DNA of 64,000 bases from Lacticaseibacillus saniviri JCM 17471 = DSM 24301 (GTDB taxonomy: Bacteria; Bacillota; Bacilli; Lactobacillales; Lactobacillaceae). The stretch lies in assembly GCF_001311785.1 (NCBI RefSeq), contig NZ_BBBX01000004.1, positions 43,098 to 107,097 on the forward strand, given 5' to 3'. The notes beneath the pieces are model-generated. The model searched no databases, was not told where the DNA came from, and saw only the letters and a list, made by a program, of their open reading frames with translations. This document shows, piece after piece, positions 1 to 11,298 of this stretch. The translations under genes and the position numbers were made by a program. The number at the start of each line of letters is the position of its first letter. Position 1 is the first letter of the stretch.

Positions 1-383
1 TAGCCGATGTAGCGGTCATAGGTCTTTTCAGAAATAATGTGTAGAATAAATGGTTTACCATATCGGCGCGCCAACCAGAAGTTGATAAGCGAACCGATCG
101 TGATGCCGATGTCGTTGTAGACAAAGCCCCACCAAGGGCCAAATAAAATGACACCGGCAGCGGTGCTGATTCCGCCGGGGATGACGGGAATCACGACCTG
201 AATGATTTGAATCAAAATAAAGATGAGTGGCCCGAGTAAGCCGGAGTGATTGAGGTAGTTTTGGAGCGTCGGGATATCATCGAACAGCCCCAAATTGAAC
301 CAGTAAATCGTCAGGGCAACTGTTGCCCCAAGTGTGACGACTGTCATGAGATTGATTAGCCGCCGTGATGTCACTGAAGACAT
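1..383 (-). CDS. VTT-domain (TVP38/TMEM64, DedA-like) membrane protein, 3' part missing
   Basis: The gene runs off the left edge, so only the first ~127 codons are seen. ATG at 383 follows a GGTGGTGA-like ribosome site. The N-terminus has a hydrophobic helix, then a glycine/proline-rich segment (IPVIPGGISTAAG, about residues 66-78) and FGPWWGFVYNDIGITIGS, followed by an arginine-rich NFWLARRYGKPF. This matches the re-entrant loop and helix pattern of the TVP38/TMEM64 (VTT/SNARE-associated) family. VTT and DedA proteins are implicated in lipid and undecaprenyl-phosphate translocation; a role here is inference. It is divergent from ruvA. Confidence 0.75.
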   Translation of the reverse strand, partial: MSSVTSRRLINLMTVVTLGATVALTIYWFNLGLFDDIPTLQNYLNHSGLLGPLIFILIQIIQVVIPVIPGGISTAAGVILFGPWWGFVYNDIGITIGSLINFWLARRYGKPFILHIISEKTYDRYIG

Positions 384-567
384 GGCTTCACCACCTTTTG
401 TTATATTTTACCAGAGCATGTATGCGCTTGACTAGAACCGGTGTTATGATTGAATGCGATGTGTCATCACTGAATCACATTTGCCGCGACAGTTCCGGCA
501 TTGGCTCACAATTAGGTACATAATATGCTACAATAGACCAAACATACGTGCTGTGGAGTTGAAAATA

Positions 568-1146
568 ATGTACGAATATCTTACTGGTCAAGTTGTTGAC
601 CGCTTTCCATCCTATATCGTGCTCGATGTGCAGGGTGTAGGTTATCGGTTATTGGTTGGCAATCCTTATGCGTTTGCTGAAAAACAAGCCATGACCGTTT
701 ATGTGCAACAGATCATTCGCGAGAACGATCAGAGTCTATACGGCTTTCAAACCGCGGACGAAAAACGCATGTTCAATCAACTGTTATCGGTCACTGGGAT
801 TGGTCCGAAATCCGCACTCGCGATTTTGGCCAACGGCGATCAACAGACACTGAGCAATGCGATTGCAGAAGAGAATATCAACTTTTTGACCAAGTTTCCG
901 GGTATTGGGAAGAAGACCGCTTCTCAGATTGTATTGGATCTGAAAAACAAGGTTGAACAGCCGAGCCTGTTGGATGAACCAACAAGTGATGTGCCGACTG
1001 CGCTAGCTGATGCGTTGGCCGCATTGAGTGCGCTGGGTTATTCCGATCGTGAAGTTGCAAAAGTTGAAAAGGCATTACTGAAAGAGGCTGCACTATCAAC
1101 CGATGAGTACCTACGCACCGGCTTGCGGCTTTTGACCACTAAGTAG
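568..1146 (+). CDS. ruvA: Holliday junction branch migration protein RuvA
   Basis: RuvA is the DNA-binding subunit of the RuvAB branch-migration motor, which binds the four-way junction as a tetramer and loads RuvB. The 192-aa product begins [11 protein letters not shown] (OB-fold) and has two helix-hairpin-helix motifs around residues 72-130 ([29 protein letters not shown]). A C-terminal three-helix domain ([14 protein letters not shown]) contacts RuvB. Start chosen at ATG 568 behind GTGGAG because the family protein begins there; a further upstream in-frame start would add 38 unrelated residues. It lies 10 bp from ruvB, clearly one operon. Confidence 0.97.
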   Translation: MYEYLTGQVVDRFPSYIVLDVQGVGYRLLVGNPYAFAEKQAMTVYVQQIIRENDQSLYGFQTADEKRMFNQLLSVTGIGPKSALAILANGDQQTLSNAIAEENINFLTKFPGIGKKTASQIVLDLKNKVEQPSLLDEPTSDVPTALADALAALSALGYSDREVAKVEKALLKEAALSTDEYLRTGLRLLTTK

Positions 1147-1156
1147 GGAGGAAATC

Positions 1157-2164
1157 ATGGCAAATGATGAACGTCTAGTTGAACAAGAGCCGGCCAGTTC
1201 GGCTGAGACGGTAATCGAGCAGACCTTGCGCCCCAAAACGCTTGCGCAATATATCGGGCAAACGGCAGTGAAGAATCAGCTCGACATCTATATCACCGCC
1301 GCCAAGAAGCGTGAAGAGTCACTTGATCACGTGTTGCTGTACGGCCCACCTGGGTTGGGTAAAACGACATTGGCTTTAGTTATCGCTAATGAGCTGGGTG
1401 TGAATATCCGCACGACTAGCGGTCCCGCCATCGAGCGGCCAGGAGACTTGGTTGCGTTACTCAATGAATTACAACCAGGTGATGTGCTCTTTATCGATGA
1501 AATCCATCGCTTACCTAAAATTGTCGAAGAAATGCTGTATTCCGCGATGGAAGACTTCTATATCGATATCGTGGTGGGTGAGGGACCGACCGCACATCCG
1601 GTACATTTCCCGTTGCCACCATTCACCCTGATTGGGGCGACAACGCGCGCTGGGGTGCTGTCGGCACCATTGCGTGATCGCTTCGGTATTTCGGCACACA
1701 TGGCCTATTACACCGATGAAGAATTGACGCAGATTGTGTTCCGATCTGCCGATGTGTTTGATCTCACCTTAGAGGATCAAGGTGCTCACGAAATCGCACG
1801 GCGATCGCGTGGTACGCCACGGATTGCCAATCGCCTGCTCAAGCGCGTGCGCGATTTTGCGGATGTGGCGGATGCTCAAACCGTGTCGCTCGATATTGTG
1901 CAGCACGCGCTGACGCAGCTGCAGGTGGATGCACGAGGCTTGGATCAAATCGATCGTAAGCTGCTCGCACTGATGATTCGCGATTATAATGGCGGCCCGG
2001 TTGGGTTGAATACCATTGCCGCAAATATCGGCGAAGAACGCGCCACAATTGAAGAAATGTATGAACCTTATCTGTTGCAAATTGGCTTTTTGAAGCGCAC
2101 CCCGCGTGGGCGGATGGCGACACAAGCAGCTTATGAGCACTTGGGATTACCATATAACAACTAA
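1157..2164 (+). CDS. ruvB: Holliday junction DNA helicase RuvB
   Basis: RuvB is the AAA+ ring motor that drives branch migration with RuvA. The 335-aa product is full length. Walker A is [11 protein letters not shown] (about residues 64-74), Walker B is [10 protein letters not shown] (about 112-121), sensor 1 is GATTRAG, and there is a winged-helix tail ([16 protein letters not shown]...[16 protein letters not shown]). A strong GGGAGG ribosome site sits 8 nt before ATG. It follows ruvA directly and precedes queA by 24 nt, the ruvA-ruvB-queA-tgt order seen in many Firmicutes. Confidence 0.98.
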   Translation: MANDERLVEQEPASSAETVIEQTLRPKTLAQYIGQTAVKNQLDIYITAAKKREESLDHVLLYGPPGLGKTTLALVIANELGVNIRTTSGPAIERPGDLVALLNELQPGDVLFIDEIHRLPKIVEEMLYSAMEDFYIDIVVGEGPTAHPVHFPLPPFTLIGATTRAGVLSAPLRDRFGISAHMAYYTDEELTQIVFRSADVFDLTLEDQGAHEIARRSRGTPRIANRLLKRVRDFADVADAQTVSLDIVQHALTQLQVDARGLDQIDRKLLALMIRDYNGGPVGLNTIAANIGEERATIEEMYEPYLLQIGFLKRTPRGRMATQAAYEHLGLPYNN

Positions 2165-2188
2165 TTTAATGGATTGGAAGGATTTACT

Positions 2189-3220
2189 GTGTTAACAACT
2201 GAAGACTTTGATTACAACTTACCCGAAGAATTAATTGCGCAAACACCACTCAAGGAACGTGACGCCAGCCGCATGTTGGTCTTGGACCATGAAACCGGCG
2301 AAATGGCAGACAAACATTTCTATGATATTTTGGACTACTTGAATCCCGGTGACGCGGTGGTAATGAACGATACCCGCGTGATGCCAGCACGCTTATACGG
2401 TGTCAAAGAAGATACCGGTGCCCACATGGAAGTCCTCTTGCTCAATAACATTGAAGGCGACAAGTGGGAAACACTGGTGAAGCATTCACGCAAAGCACCC
2501 GTTGGCACCAAGATTACTTTTGGTGACGGCTTGCTGGTCGCAACGGTGACCGAAGAACTCGAACACGGTGGCCGGATTGTTGAATTCAGCTATGATGGCA
2601 TCTTCATGGAAGTCTTGGAACAATTGGGTGAAACCCCATTGCCACCATATATCAAGGAAAAGCTGGACGATCCCGAGATGTATCAAACCGTCTATGCCAA
2701 GGAAATTGGTTCCGCAGCGGCACCAACAGCCGGATTGCACTGGACCAAGGAATTATTGGACCAAGCGCAAGCTAAGGGTGTGAAGTTGGTTTATTTGACC
2801 TTGCACGTTGGTCTGGGCACGTTCCGACCTGTTTCTGTGGACAATATCGAAGATCACAAGATGCACAGTGAATTCTATCGTCTGACGCAAGACGCAGCCG
2901 ACACGTTGAACGAAGTGAAGCAAAACGGTGGCCGGATTATCGCCACCGGGACGACATCGATTCGGACTTTGGAAACCATTGGGACCAAGTTTGATGGTGA
3001 AATCAAGGCAGATTCTGGTTGGACTGATATCTTCATCAAGCCTGGCTATCAATGGCGTGTGGTCAATGCCTTCATTACGAATTTCCACTTACCTAAGTCA
3101 ACCCTTGTGATGTTAGTGGCCGCATTTACCGGTCGTGATAACATTCTGAATGCTTATCAACACGCAATCGATGAACGCTACCGCTTCTTCAGCTTCGGGG
3201 ACGCGATGTTTATCAAATAA
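2189..3220 (+). CDS. queA: S-adenosylmethionine:tRNA ribosyltransferase-isomerase QueA
   Basis: QueA transfers and rearranges ribose from SAM onto preQ1 in tRNA, giving epoxyqueuosine at the wobble position of GUN-anticodon tRNAs. The 343-aa product begins with the family signature [19 protein letters not shown]. It carries [27 protein letters not shown] and the C-terminal [16 protein letters not shown] block. GTG at 2189 is chosen because it is preceded by GGAAGGA at normal spacing and starts just before the family N-terminus. The upstream reading frame would add only five residues. It acts after Tgt, whose gene follows 112 nt downstream. Confidence 0.97.
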   Translation: MLTTEDFDYNLPEELIAQTPLKERDASRMLVLDHETGEMADKHFYDILDYLNPGDAVVMNDTRVMPARLYGVKEDTGAHMEVLLLNNIEGDKWETLVKHSRKAPVGTKITFGDGLLVATVTEELEHGGRIVEFSYDGIFMEVLEQLGETPLPPYIKEKLDDPEMYQTVYAKEIGSAAAPTAGLHWTKELLDQAQAKGVKLVYLTLHVGLGTFRPVSVDNIEDHKMHSEFYRLTQDAADTLNEVKQNGGRIIATGTTSIRTLETIGTKFDGEIKADSGWTDIFIKPGYQWRVVNAFITNFHLPKSTLVMLVAAFTGRDNILNAYQHAIDERYRFFSFGDAMFIK

Positions 3221-3329
3221 TTGCGCTGGTCAAAATTGATCAGGTTTGTTAGACTGAGTGACGATTGTTATTTATTTTAGGACAAACTTGTTGATAACTA
3301 ACGCGATGATTTGAAAAGGAGTTATTTAA

Positions 3330-4474
<1,145 letters not shown>

Positions 4475-4545
4475 CCAAAACTGGTACTCAATCGCTGAAT
4501 CTGTTACAGTTAGAGATGAAAAACTATGAAAATGAGGTGCCTTAA

Positions 4546-4935
4546 GTGCAAGGAATGAGTATGATTATCTTGTTAGTTGTGATGGGTGGTTTCATGTATT
4601 TCAGCATGATTCGGCCACAACGGAAACAACAAGAACAACGCAAACAAATGTTAAACGCCATGAAAAAGGGCGATGCTATCGTCACAATCGGTGGCTTACA
4701 CGGGAAGATTGATGAAATCAACGAAGACAAGCAAACTGTTGTCATTGATGCTGATGGTATCTTCTTAACCTTCAACTTGTCCGCCATTCGGACTGTTGAT
4801 AACGGTGCAGCAACAACACCTGTTGCCGCTGCAAAGCCTGTTGATGCACCAGCTGCCAGTGCAGCACCTGAAAAGGATGCCCCAGCAGCCGATGACAAGC
4901 CTTACACCGAACCAACATCAAACGACGACAAGTAA
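4546..4935 (+). CDS. yajC: Preprotein translocase accessory subunit YajC
   Basis: YajC is a single-span membrane protein associated with the SecDF-SecYEG translocon. The 129-aa product has one N-terminal transmembrane helix (MIILLVVMGGFMYFSMI), the conserved RPQRKQQEQRKQML, and the cytoplasmic GDAIVTIGGLHGKI domain. An Ala/Pro/Asp-rich tail is typical of lactobacilli. The GTG at 4546 follows GAGGTG; an ATG nine bases later is an alternative. It sits between tgt and an intrinsic terminator, a common position for yajC. Confidence 0.95.
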   Translation: MQGMSMIILLVVMGGFMYFSMIRPQRKQQEQRKQMLNAMKKGDAIVTIGGLHGKIDEINEDKQTVVIDADGIFLTFNLSAIRTVDNGAATTPVAAAKPVDAPAASAAPEKDAPAADDKPYTEPTSNDDK

Positions 4936-4950
4936 TTTCTTCACAAATAG

Positions 4951-4997
4951 AGAAGCGAGAATGATCCGAAAGGATTTGTTCTCGCTTCTTCTTTTTG
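4951..4997 (+). terminator. Rho-independent terminator after yajC
   Basis: An 11-bp perfect stem, AGAAGCGAGAA paired with TTCTCGCTTCT, encloses a 17-nt loop and is followed by TCTTTTTG. It ends the ruvAB-queA-tgt-yajC transcription unit. Confidence 0.9.
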
Positions 4998-5098
4998 TGG
5001 TTGCGACCGACTCGTTGATCACAGTTACACAATTAAATTAAATGACAAACGTTGTTACAAAGCGGATAAAAAATATTTTAAAAAAAACTCGCAAGTTT

Positions 5099-5130
5099 TT
5101 GTTTACAAATTCACAAAATCGCGGTATATT
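5099..5130 (+). promoter_or_regulatory. adhE promoter with candidate Rex operator over the -35
   Basis: The -35 TTTACA (5102-5107), a 17-nt spacer and the -10 TATATT (5125-5130) form a good sigma-A promoter. An 18-bp near-palindrome, TTGTTTACAAATTCACAA (5099-5116), matches the Rex consensus TTGTGAAnnnnTTCACAA perfectly in its right arm and at five of seven positions in its left arm. It covers the -35. Rex is the NADH-sensing repressor that controls adhE in many Firmicutes; binding here is inferred from the sequence. Confidence 0.65.
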
Positions 5131-5172
5131 TTACTCGTGAAATAATTAACAAACAAAAACGGAGGAAACATC

Positions 5173-7787
5173 ATGTTGAAATCAACCGTAGTTACAGATC
5201 AAGCCGCTTCTACAGAAACCGTCGAAACAATGATTGACAAATTAGTTGTGAACGCCAAGCAAGCTCTCGCTGAATTACGTACTTTTGACCAAGAAAAGAT
5301 TGACCACATCGTGCACCAAATGGCGATTGCCGGTCTCGACCAACACATGGAGTTGGCAAAACTTGCGGTTGAAGAAACAGGTCGTGGTGTCTATGAAGAC
5401 AAGGCCATCAAAAACATGTTTGCGACCGAAGAAATCTGGCACGCCATCAAAGACAACAAAACAGTGGGTGTCATCAATGAAGATAAGCAACGTAATCTGG
5501 TCCAAATCGCTGAACCAATCGGGGTGATTGCAGGTGTCACACCTGTCACAAACCCAACAAGTACCACCATGTTCAAGGCAGAAATTGCGATTAAGACACG
5601 TAACCCAATCATTTTTGCCTTCCACCCAGGTGCTCAAAAGAGTTCTGCCGCAGCGCTCGATACCTTGCGTGTTGCCGCTGAAAAGGCCGGTTTACCACAC
5701 GGTGCCCTGCAATACATCGAAACACCAAGCATGGATGCGACAAAGGAATTGATGACGCACCCTGGTATCGCCACCATCTTAGCAACTGGGGGCCCAGGCA
5801 TGGTCAAGTCCGCTTATTCATCAGGTAAGCCAGCACTCGGGGTTGGCGCGGGGAATGCACCTTCCTATATCGAAGCCACAGCGAATATTAAGCAAGCGGT
5901 TAACGATTTGATTCTCAGTAAGAGTTTTGATAACGGGATGATTTGTGCCTCTGAACAAGCCGTGATTGTTGACGAAAGCATCTACGCAGAAGTCAAAGCC
6001 GAATTTGCAGCACAAGGGGCTTACATTGTAAAGAACAAGGAAATCCCTGCATTAACAGAAACAGTCATCAACCCAGAAAAGCACGCGGTTAACCCACGCA
6101 TTGTCGGGAAGAGCGCCCACCAAATCGCTGAATGGGCCGGCATCGAGGTACCAGAGGCAACACCAATTCTGGTAGCTGAAATCAAGGATGTGGGTGACAA
6201 GTACCCATTGTCTCGCGAAAAGTTATCCCCAGTCTTAGCGATGATTAAAGCAAAGGATCATGCGGATGCCTTCAACAAGGCAGAAGCCATGCTCGACTTA
6301 GGTGGTTTGGGCCACACCGCTGTAATCCATACCCAAGATGACGACTTGGCACTTGACTACGCCACACGCATGCAAGCCTGCCGGATTCTTGTCAACACAC
6401 CGAGCGCTTTAGGTGGGATCGGGGATCTCTATAACGAAATGATTCCTAGTCTGACACTGGGCTGTGGCTCATACGGTGGCAACTCCGTCTCACATACGTC
6501 GGCACCGTTGATCTGTTGAACATCAAGACATTGGCAAAGCGCCGCGACAACATGCAATGGATGAAGCTGCCACCTAAGATTTATTTTGAAAAGAATGCTG
6601 TTCGTTACCTCGAAAAGATGGAAGGCCTCAACCGCGTTTTTATCGTCGGTGATCGTGGCATGGAGAAACTCGGCTACATCAAAGTCGTTGAAGATGTTTT
6701 GGGTCAACGTGTTGATCCTATCCAAATGCAAACCTTTGTCGATGTTGAGCCTGATCCAAGTACCGACACCGTCTACAAGGGCGCTGAAATGATGAAGGAC
6801 TTCAAACCCGATACGATTATTGCCATCGGTGGTGGGTCCGTCATGGATGCGGCCAAGGGTATGTGGTTATTCTATGAAGCAGAAGACGCTGACTTCTTTG
6901 GTGCAAAGCAAAAGTTCTTGGATATCCGTAAACGGACTTACAAGTTCCCTAAGCTGCGCAAGACCCAGTTGGTATGTATTCCAACCACCAGTGGGACCGG
7001 TTCTGAAGTGACCCCATTTGCGGTCATCACGGATTCCAAGACCCACATCAAGTACCCATTAGCCGACTATGCGTTGACACCAAACGTTGCCTTGGTCGAT
7101 AGCCAATTCATCGAAAGTGTGCCACCAGTGGTTGTTGCAGATACCGGATTGGATGTTTTGTGTCACGCCACAGAAAGCTTTGTTTCCACAATGGCGACAG
7201 ACTATACGCGCGGTCTGAGCCTGCAAGCTATCAAGTCTGTCTTTGATAACTTGGAAGATAGCTACAAGGGTGACCTGGTTGCCAAGGCCAAGATGCATGA
7301 TGCCTCCACCATTGCCGGGATGGCCTTTGCGAATGCATTACTTGGGATCAACCACAGTATCGCTCACAAACTGGGTCAGGAGTTCCACTTGCCTCATGGC
7401 CGTTGTATCGCAATCACAATGCCACACGTAATCCGCTTCAACGCGAGTCAACCAAAGAAGCGGGCCATCTGGTCGAAGTACAACTACTTCCGTGCCGATG
7501 AAGATTACGCTGAAATTGCGCGCTACTTGGGCTTGAAGGGGAACACGACAGCTGAATTGGTTGAAGCTTATGTCCAAGCAATCATTGATCTGGCCGATCG
7601 GGTTGGCATCAAGATGAGTTTGAAGGATCAAGGTATCAGCAAGCAGGCAGTCGATGCAGCTGTGGATAACTTAGCCGAATTAGCTTACACCGATAACTGC
7701 ACGGTGACGAACCCTCAAGAACCATTAATCAGCGATTTGAAGCAAATTATCTTGGACGAATACAACGGTCCTCAAAAGCAACACTAA
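5173..7787 (+). CDS. adhE: Bifunctional acetaldehyde-CoA/alcohol dehydrogenase AdhE (one frameshift)
   Basis: AdhE reduces acetyl-CoA through acetaldehyde to ethanol, regenerating two NAD+. The N-terminal aldehyde dehydrogenase half carries the catalytic cysteine in FDNGMICASEQAV. The C-terminal iron alcohol dehydrogenase half carries IGGGSVMDAAKGMW, PTTSGTGSEVTPFAV and the metal-binding HSIAHKLGQEFHLPHG. The two halves are in different frames: CACATACGTC near 6491-6500 should read CACATAACGTC, which gives SHNVGTVDLLNIKTLAKRR across the joint. With one A restored the protein is 871 aa, the usual length. An isolated aldehyde dehydrogenase plus a separate ADH is therefore rejected. GGAGG precedes the ATG. 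Confidence 0.95.
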
Positions 7788-7804
7788 TTTTTCCTCCTTT
7801 ACTG

Positions 7805-7833
7805 AAAACACGCCGTCAAAAAGCGTGTTTTTT
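7805..7833 (+). terminator. Rho-independent terminator after adhE
   Basis: The stem AAAACACGC/GCGTGTTTT has loop CGTCAAAAA and runs directly into a T tract, 18 nt after the adhE stop codon. Confidence 0.88.
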
Positions 7834-7870
7834 GTGTCAAATCAGGCATAATAGAGAGAGGTAAATAATG

Positions 7871-7885
7871 CTTATTTAAAATAAG
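7871..7885. promoter_or_regulatory. Perfect 7-1-7 palindrome before mntR (candidate operator)
   Basis: CTTATTTAAAATAAG is a perfect palindrome with one central base. It lies 11 nt before the start codon of the DtxR/MntR-family regulator and downstream of a CATAAT -10-like hexamer. Autoregulation by the adjacent metalloregulator is an inference; the AT-rich dyad also overlaps the 5' leader. Confidence 0.5.
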
Positions 7886-7896
7886 GTAGGGAAACA

Positions 7897-8553
7897 ATGA
7901 CGCCAAACAAAGAAGATTATCTGAAGTTAATCATGGAACTGGGTGGCGACGAAGAGCTGATTAGTAACAAGCAAATTGTCGGCGGGATGCAGGTTTCAGC
8001 AGCATCGGTCAGTGAAATGATCAGCAAATTAGTGGAACAAAATTATGTGACGCATACGCCTTACCAAGGGATTCAATTGACTGAGTCCGGTCGGCGGGCA
8101 GCCGCGCTATTAGTGCGCAATCATCGCCTGTGGGAAGTGTTCTTGGTGCAAGAATTACAATATCCTGTGGATGCCATTCACGTGGAAGCAGAAGCACTCG
8201 AACATGCCACAACGGCCGAGATGGCCAATCGCTTGGCAGCACGGCTCAATTACCCACAATTCTGTCCACACGGTGGCGTGATTCCAGATGCGAGCGGTCA
8301 CTATCAACCGCAGAGTCGCTTGAGCCTCGAACAGCTAGAAGTCGGCGATTTTGCGATTATCGATCGAATTCTTGACGAATCCGCATTAATTGACTATATT
8401 GGACAGCTGAACTTAAAGATTGGTGATCAGGTCGAAATTACGGCTAAGTCGGACGATACCATCACGTTAAAAACGGTCGATGGCCGGCAGATCCCATTCA
8501 TGAACGCGCGCAGTGGGCATGTTTTTGTCCAACCACAAGCGCACATACATTAA
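7897..8553 (+). CDS. mntR: DtxR/MntR-family metal-dependent transcriptional regulator
   Basis: The 218-aa product has the DtxR family layout. An N-terminal winged helix-turn-helix (EDYLKLIMELGG...NKQIVGGMQVSAASVSEMISKLVEQNYV, residues 6-50) is followed by a dimerisation/metal-binding helix set (RNHRLWEVFLVQELQY, VHVEAEALEHA, CPHGGVIP). The C-terminal part is a FeoA/SH3-like domain (LNLKIGDQVEITAKSDDTITLKT). Such proteins repress Mn2+ or Fe2+ uptake genes when loaded with metal. Whether this one senses manganese or iron cannot be settled from sequence; Mn is usual in lactobacilli. No transporter is adjacent; adhE lies upstream and zwf downstream. Confidence 0.85.
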   Translation: MTPNKEDYLKLIMELGGDEELISNKQIVGGMQVSAASVSEMISKLVEQNYVTHTPYQGIQLTESGRRAAALLVRNHRLWEVFLVQELQYPVDAIHVEAEALEHATTAEMANRLAARLNYPQFCPHGGVIPDASGHYQPQSRLSLEQLEVGDFAIIDRILDESALIDYIGQLNLKIGDQVEITAKSDDTITLKTVDGRQIPFMNARSGHVFVQPQAHIH

Positions 8554-8569
8554 AAAGGCGGTGTCACAA

Positions 8570-10046
8570 ATGGATGAAAAAAAGCAGTCATTATTTTATT
8601 CGGTGGTTCTGGCGACTTGGCGAAGCGTAAACTTTACCCAGCCCTGTTTCAATTGTTTAACCGTGGTGAATTACAAGATCACTTTGCGGTGATCGGTACG
8701 GCCCGGCGGCCTTGGAGTGACGATTACTATCAAGAAATCGTGACAGCTGCTGTGACGAACTTGCCACAAGCAACGCCTAAGAAAGTGGCCGCTTTTGCGA
8801 GCCATTTCTACTATCAATCCCATGACGTGACAGACGCCGAACACTATGTCACTTTGAAGACATTAGCGCAGAAGCTCGATGACAAATACGGTGTCGGTGG
8901 CAATCGCTTGTACTACATGGCGATGGCACCTAACTTCTTTGGCACAATCGCGAGTCACCTGAAGTCTGAAAAGTTACTCACAGATGATGGCTTTAACCGG
9001 CTGGTGATCGAAAAGCCATTCGGGCATGATTACGAGAGTGCAAAGACGTTGAACGATTCCATCAGCGCCACCTTCAATGAAGATCAGATTTATCGGATTG
9101 ACCACTACTTAGGTAAGGAAATGATTCAAGCGTTGCTCGCCTTGCGGTTTGGCAACCAGTTCTTTGAACCTGTCTGGTCTAACAAGTATATCGATAACAT
9201 TCAGGTCACCTTGGCCGAAGTGGTCGGGGTTGAAGAACGTGCCGGTTATTACGAAACGGCGGGGGCCTTGCGCGATATGGTGCAAAACCACATCATGCAA
9301 TTGCTCGCTTACTTGACTATGAAGAAGCCAACTGCCTTTACAGCCGATGCCGTTCATGCGGCGAAGGATGAAGTCTTCAATGCCTTACACCCTTACACGG
9401 TTGCTGAAGCCAGTGCCAACTTCATTCGCGCACAGTACACTGAAGCAACGATTGATGGCAAAACGGTCCCTGGTTATCGTCAAGAAGATGGCGTTGCACC
9501 TGATTCCATGACTGAAACCTTTGTGGCTGGGAAGTTGCAATTGGATATGCCTGAATGGCGTGGTGTGCCAATCTATGTGCGGACCGGTAAGCGCCTGACC
9601 CAAAAGTCAACGCAGGTCACGATTACCTTCAAGCCAACGGCACCAAATATTTTGCAGCCAACGGCGAGAACAAGCCAAACCAACTCACCATCTACGTTGA
9701 ACCAAAGGAAGGGTACAGCCTTCAAATCAACGGGAAGAACATGGGCCAAGAGTTCGAACTCGAAAACGAGACCTTGAGCTTTACACATGACGATAAGTCC
9801 GTTAACAAGGCGCCTGAAGCCTACGAACGGTTACTCTTAGATGCATTGAGTGGGAATCAAACCAACTTTACGCACTGGACAGAACTCGCTCAGACTTGGC
9901 AATTCGTGGATGTGATTCGCAAGGCCTGGGATCAAATGCCTAATATGCCAACTTATGCGGCTGGCACAATGGGGCCTGTGGCGGCGGCAGCGCTGCTTGA
10001 AGCGGATGGCCATCACTGGGTATTCCAACCAACAAAATCGAGTTAG
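8570..10046 (+). CDS. zwf: Glucose-6-phosphate 1-dehydrogenase (two frameshifts)
   Basis: Zwf oxidises glucose-6-phosphate to 6-phosphogluconolactone with NADP+, the entry to the oxidative pentose phosphate pathway. Visible motifs are the N-terminal GGSGDLAKRKLYPALFQL nucleotide-binding segment, VIEKPFGHDY, and the active site RIDHYLGKEMIQALLALRF. Two breaks occur. The A run at 8575-8581 is one short, so the start codon is out of frame, and TTTT near 9650-9653 is one T short. Repairing both gives 492 aa, the usual length. The ATG at 8570 follows AAAGGCGG. It is ended by a terminator at 10072. Confidence 0.93.
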
Positions 10047-10071
10047 CAGACTAACTCACGATGCAACACAG

Positions 10072-10109
10072 TAGGGGCTGGCAATATTGTCAGATCCCCT
10101 ATTTTATTT
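10072..10109 (+). terminator. Rho-independent terminator after zwf
   Basis: TAGGGG pairs with CCCCTA around the self-complementary CTGGCAATATTGTCAG and is followed by TTTTATTT. A second small hairpin (GAGTTAG-CAGA-CTAACTC, 10040-10057) overlaps the zwf stop codon. Confidence 0.8.
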
Positions 10110-10143
10110 GGTAGCAAAGCTAGCGTGGAAAGGAGTGAGTCAC

Positions 10144-11252
10144 TTGGCACTATTTGATCTGCCATTGCCCAATGATACGTCGCGCAAAATTATTCACGTG
10201 GACATGGATGCTTTTTACGCGTCGATTGAAGAACGCGATCACCCCGCATACAAGTCAAAGGCCTTGGTGATTGCTCACGATCCGCGCCAAACAGGGAGCA
10301 AGGGTGTCATCACGACGGCCAATTACATCGCGCGACAGTATGGGGTCAACTCGGCGATGCCATCGAATCAGGCGCTCAAGCTGATTCCCAAACAGTTATT
10401 GGTGTTCAAAGATCCTGATTTCACCAAGTATCGGGCGGTCTCGGCGCAGATACACACGATTTTCATCAGGTGACAGATTTGGTCGAACCCGTGGCTTTCG
10501 ATGAAGCGTATCTGGATGTAACGGCGAATCATCATTTCAGTAGCACCATCCAGTTGGCGCTGTGGCTGCAACAACAGATCAGTGCCCAAACACACCTGAC
10601 CAGTTCGATCGGGATCTCGTACAACAAGTTTTTGGCCAAACAGGCGTCTGACTACAACAAGCCGGCGGGCCGAACGGTGGTCATGCCCGAGCAGGCGCTT
10701 TTATTCCTGGATCAGCTCCCAATCGGTCAATTTCGCGGCGTCGGTAAAAAGACGTTGCCCAAACTCACCGATTTGGGGGTCACGGATGGCAAGACCTTGC
10801 GCCAACTCAATCAGCAAACGCTAATCGATCTGTTCGGCAAGATGGGTTTTCTGCTCTATCAACATGCCCGTGGTGTGGATAATCGCCCGGTCGCGGTGCG
10901 TGATGCCAAATCGATCGGGAAAGAACGCACATATGGCGCCGTGTTGACAACTGAAGAGCAAGTTCAAAATCAGTTACAGTTCCTGGCCAATCTGGTCGCG
11001 ACGGCGCTGCAAAAAGGCCAAAAGCACGGCAAGACAGTGGTGCTGAAAGTGCGCGATCGGGATTTTGAAACCCACACCAAACGGGTGACGATGGATCACT
11101 ACATTCAAGACGAGGCGACAATATTAGCGGCGGCGCAAGAACTGTGGCAGCAAGAGAAACCCAGCGAGTTATTGATTAGGCTGCTCGGGATTACGGTGAC
11201 GAATCTCGATCCGATTCAATATGAAAATATTGACCTGAATCTCAATCAATAG
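10144..11252 (+). CDS. dinB: DNA polymerase IV (Y-family, DinB; one frameshift)
   Basis: DinB is a low-fidelity translesion polymerase. The N-terminal palm has [19 protein letters not shown] with the first catalytic acidic residue. FDEAYLDVT carries the catalytic [26 protein letters not shown] is the family signature, and [17 protein letters not shown] is the helix-hairpin-helix. The frame breaks at 10460-10463, where GATTTTCATC should read GATTTTTCATC. Repair gives [12 protein letters not shown] and a 369-aa protein. TTG at 10144 follows AAAGGAGTG at good spacing and begins [19 protein letters not shown], so it is preferred over an upstream start. Confidence 0.92.
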
Positions 11253-11298
11253 CTGTGAATGCTATGTTATACTCAAGTAGACTGTGGAGGAAATTGAG

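Noticed and set aside
1769..2153. Minus-strand frames of 60-120 codons over ruvB and other genes
   Set aside because: They mirror codon-biased plus-strand genes, lack ribosome sites and match no family.
5173..7787. Separate aldehyde dehydrogenase and alcohol dehydrogenase genes
   Set aside because: The second frame continues the AdhE linker exactly once one A is restored at about 6495; no ribosome site or start precedes the second half.
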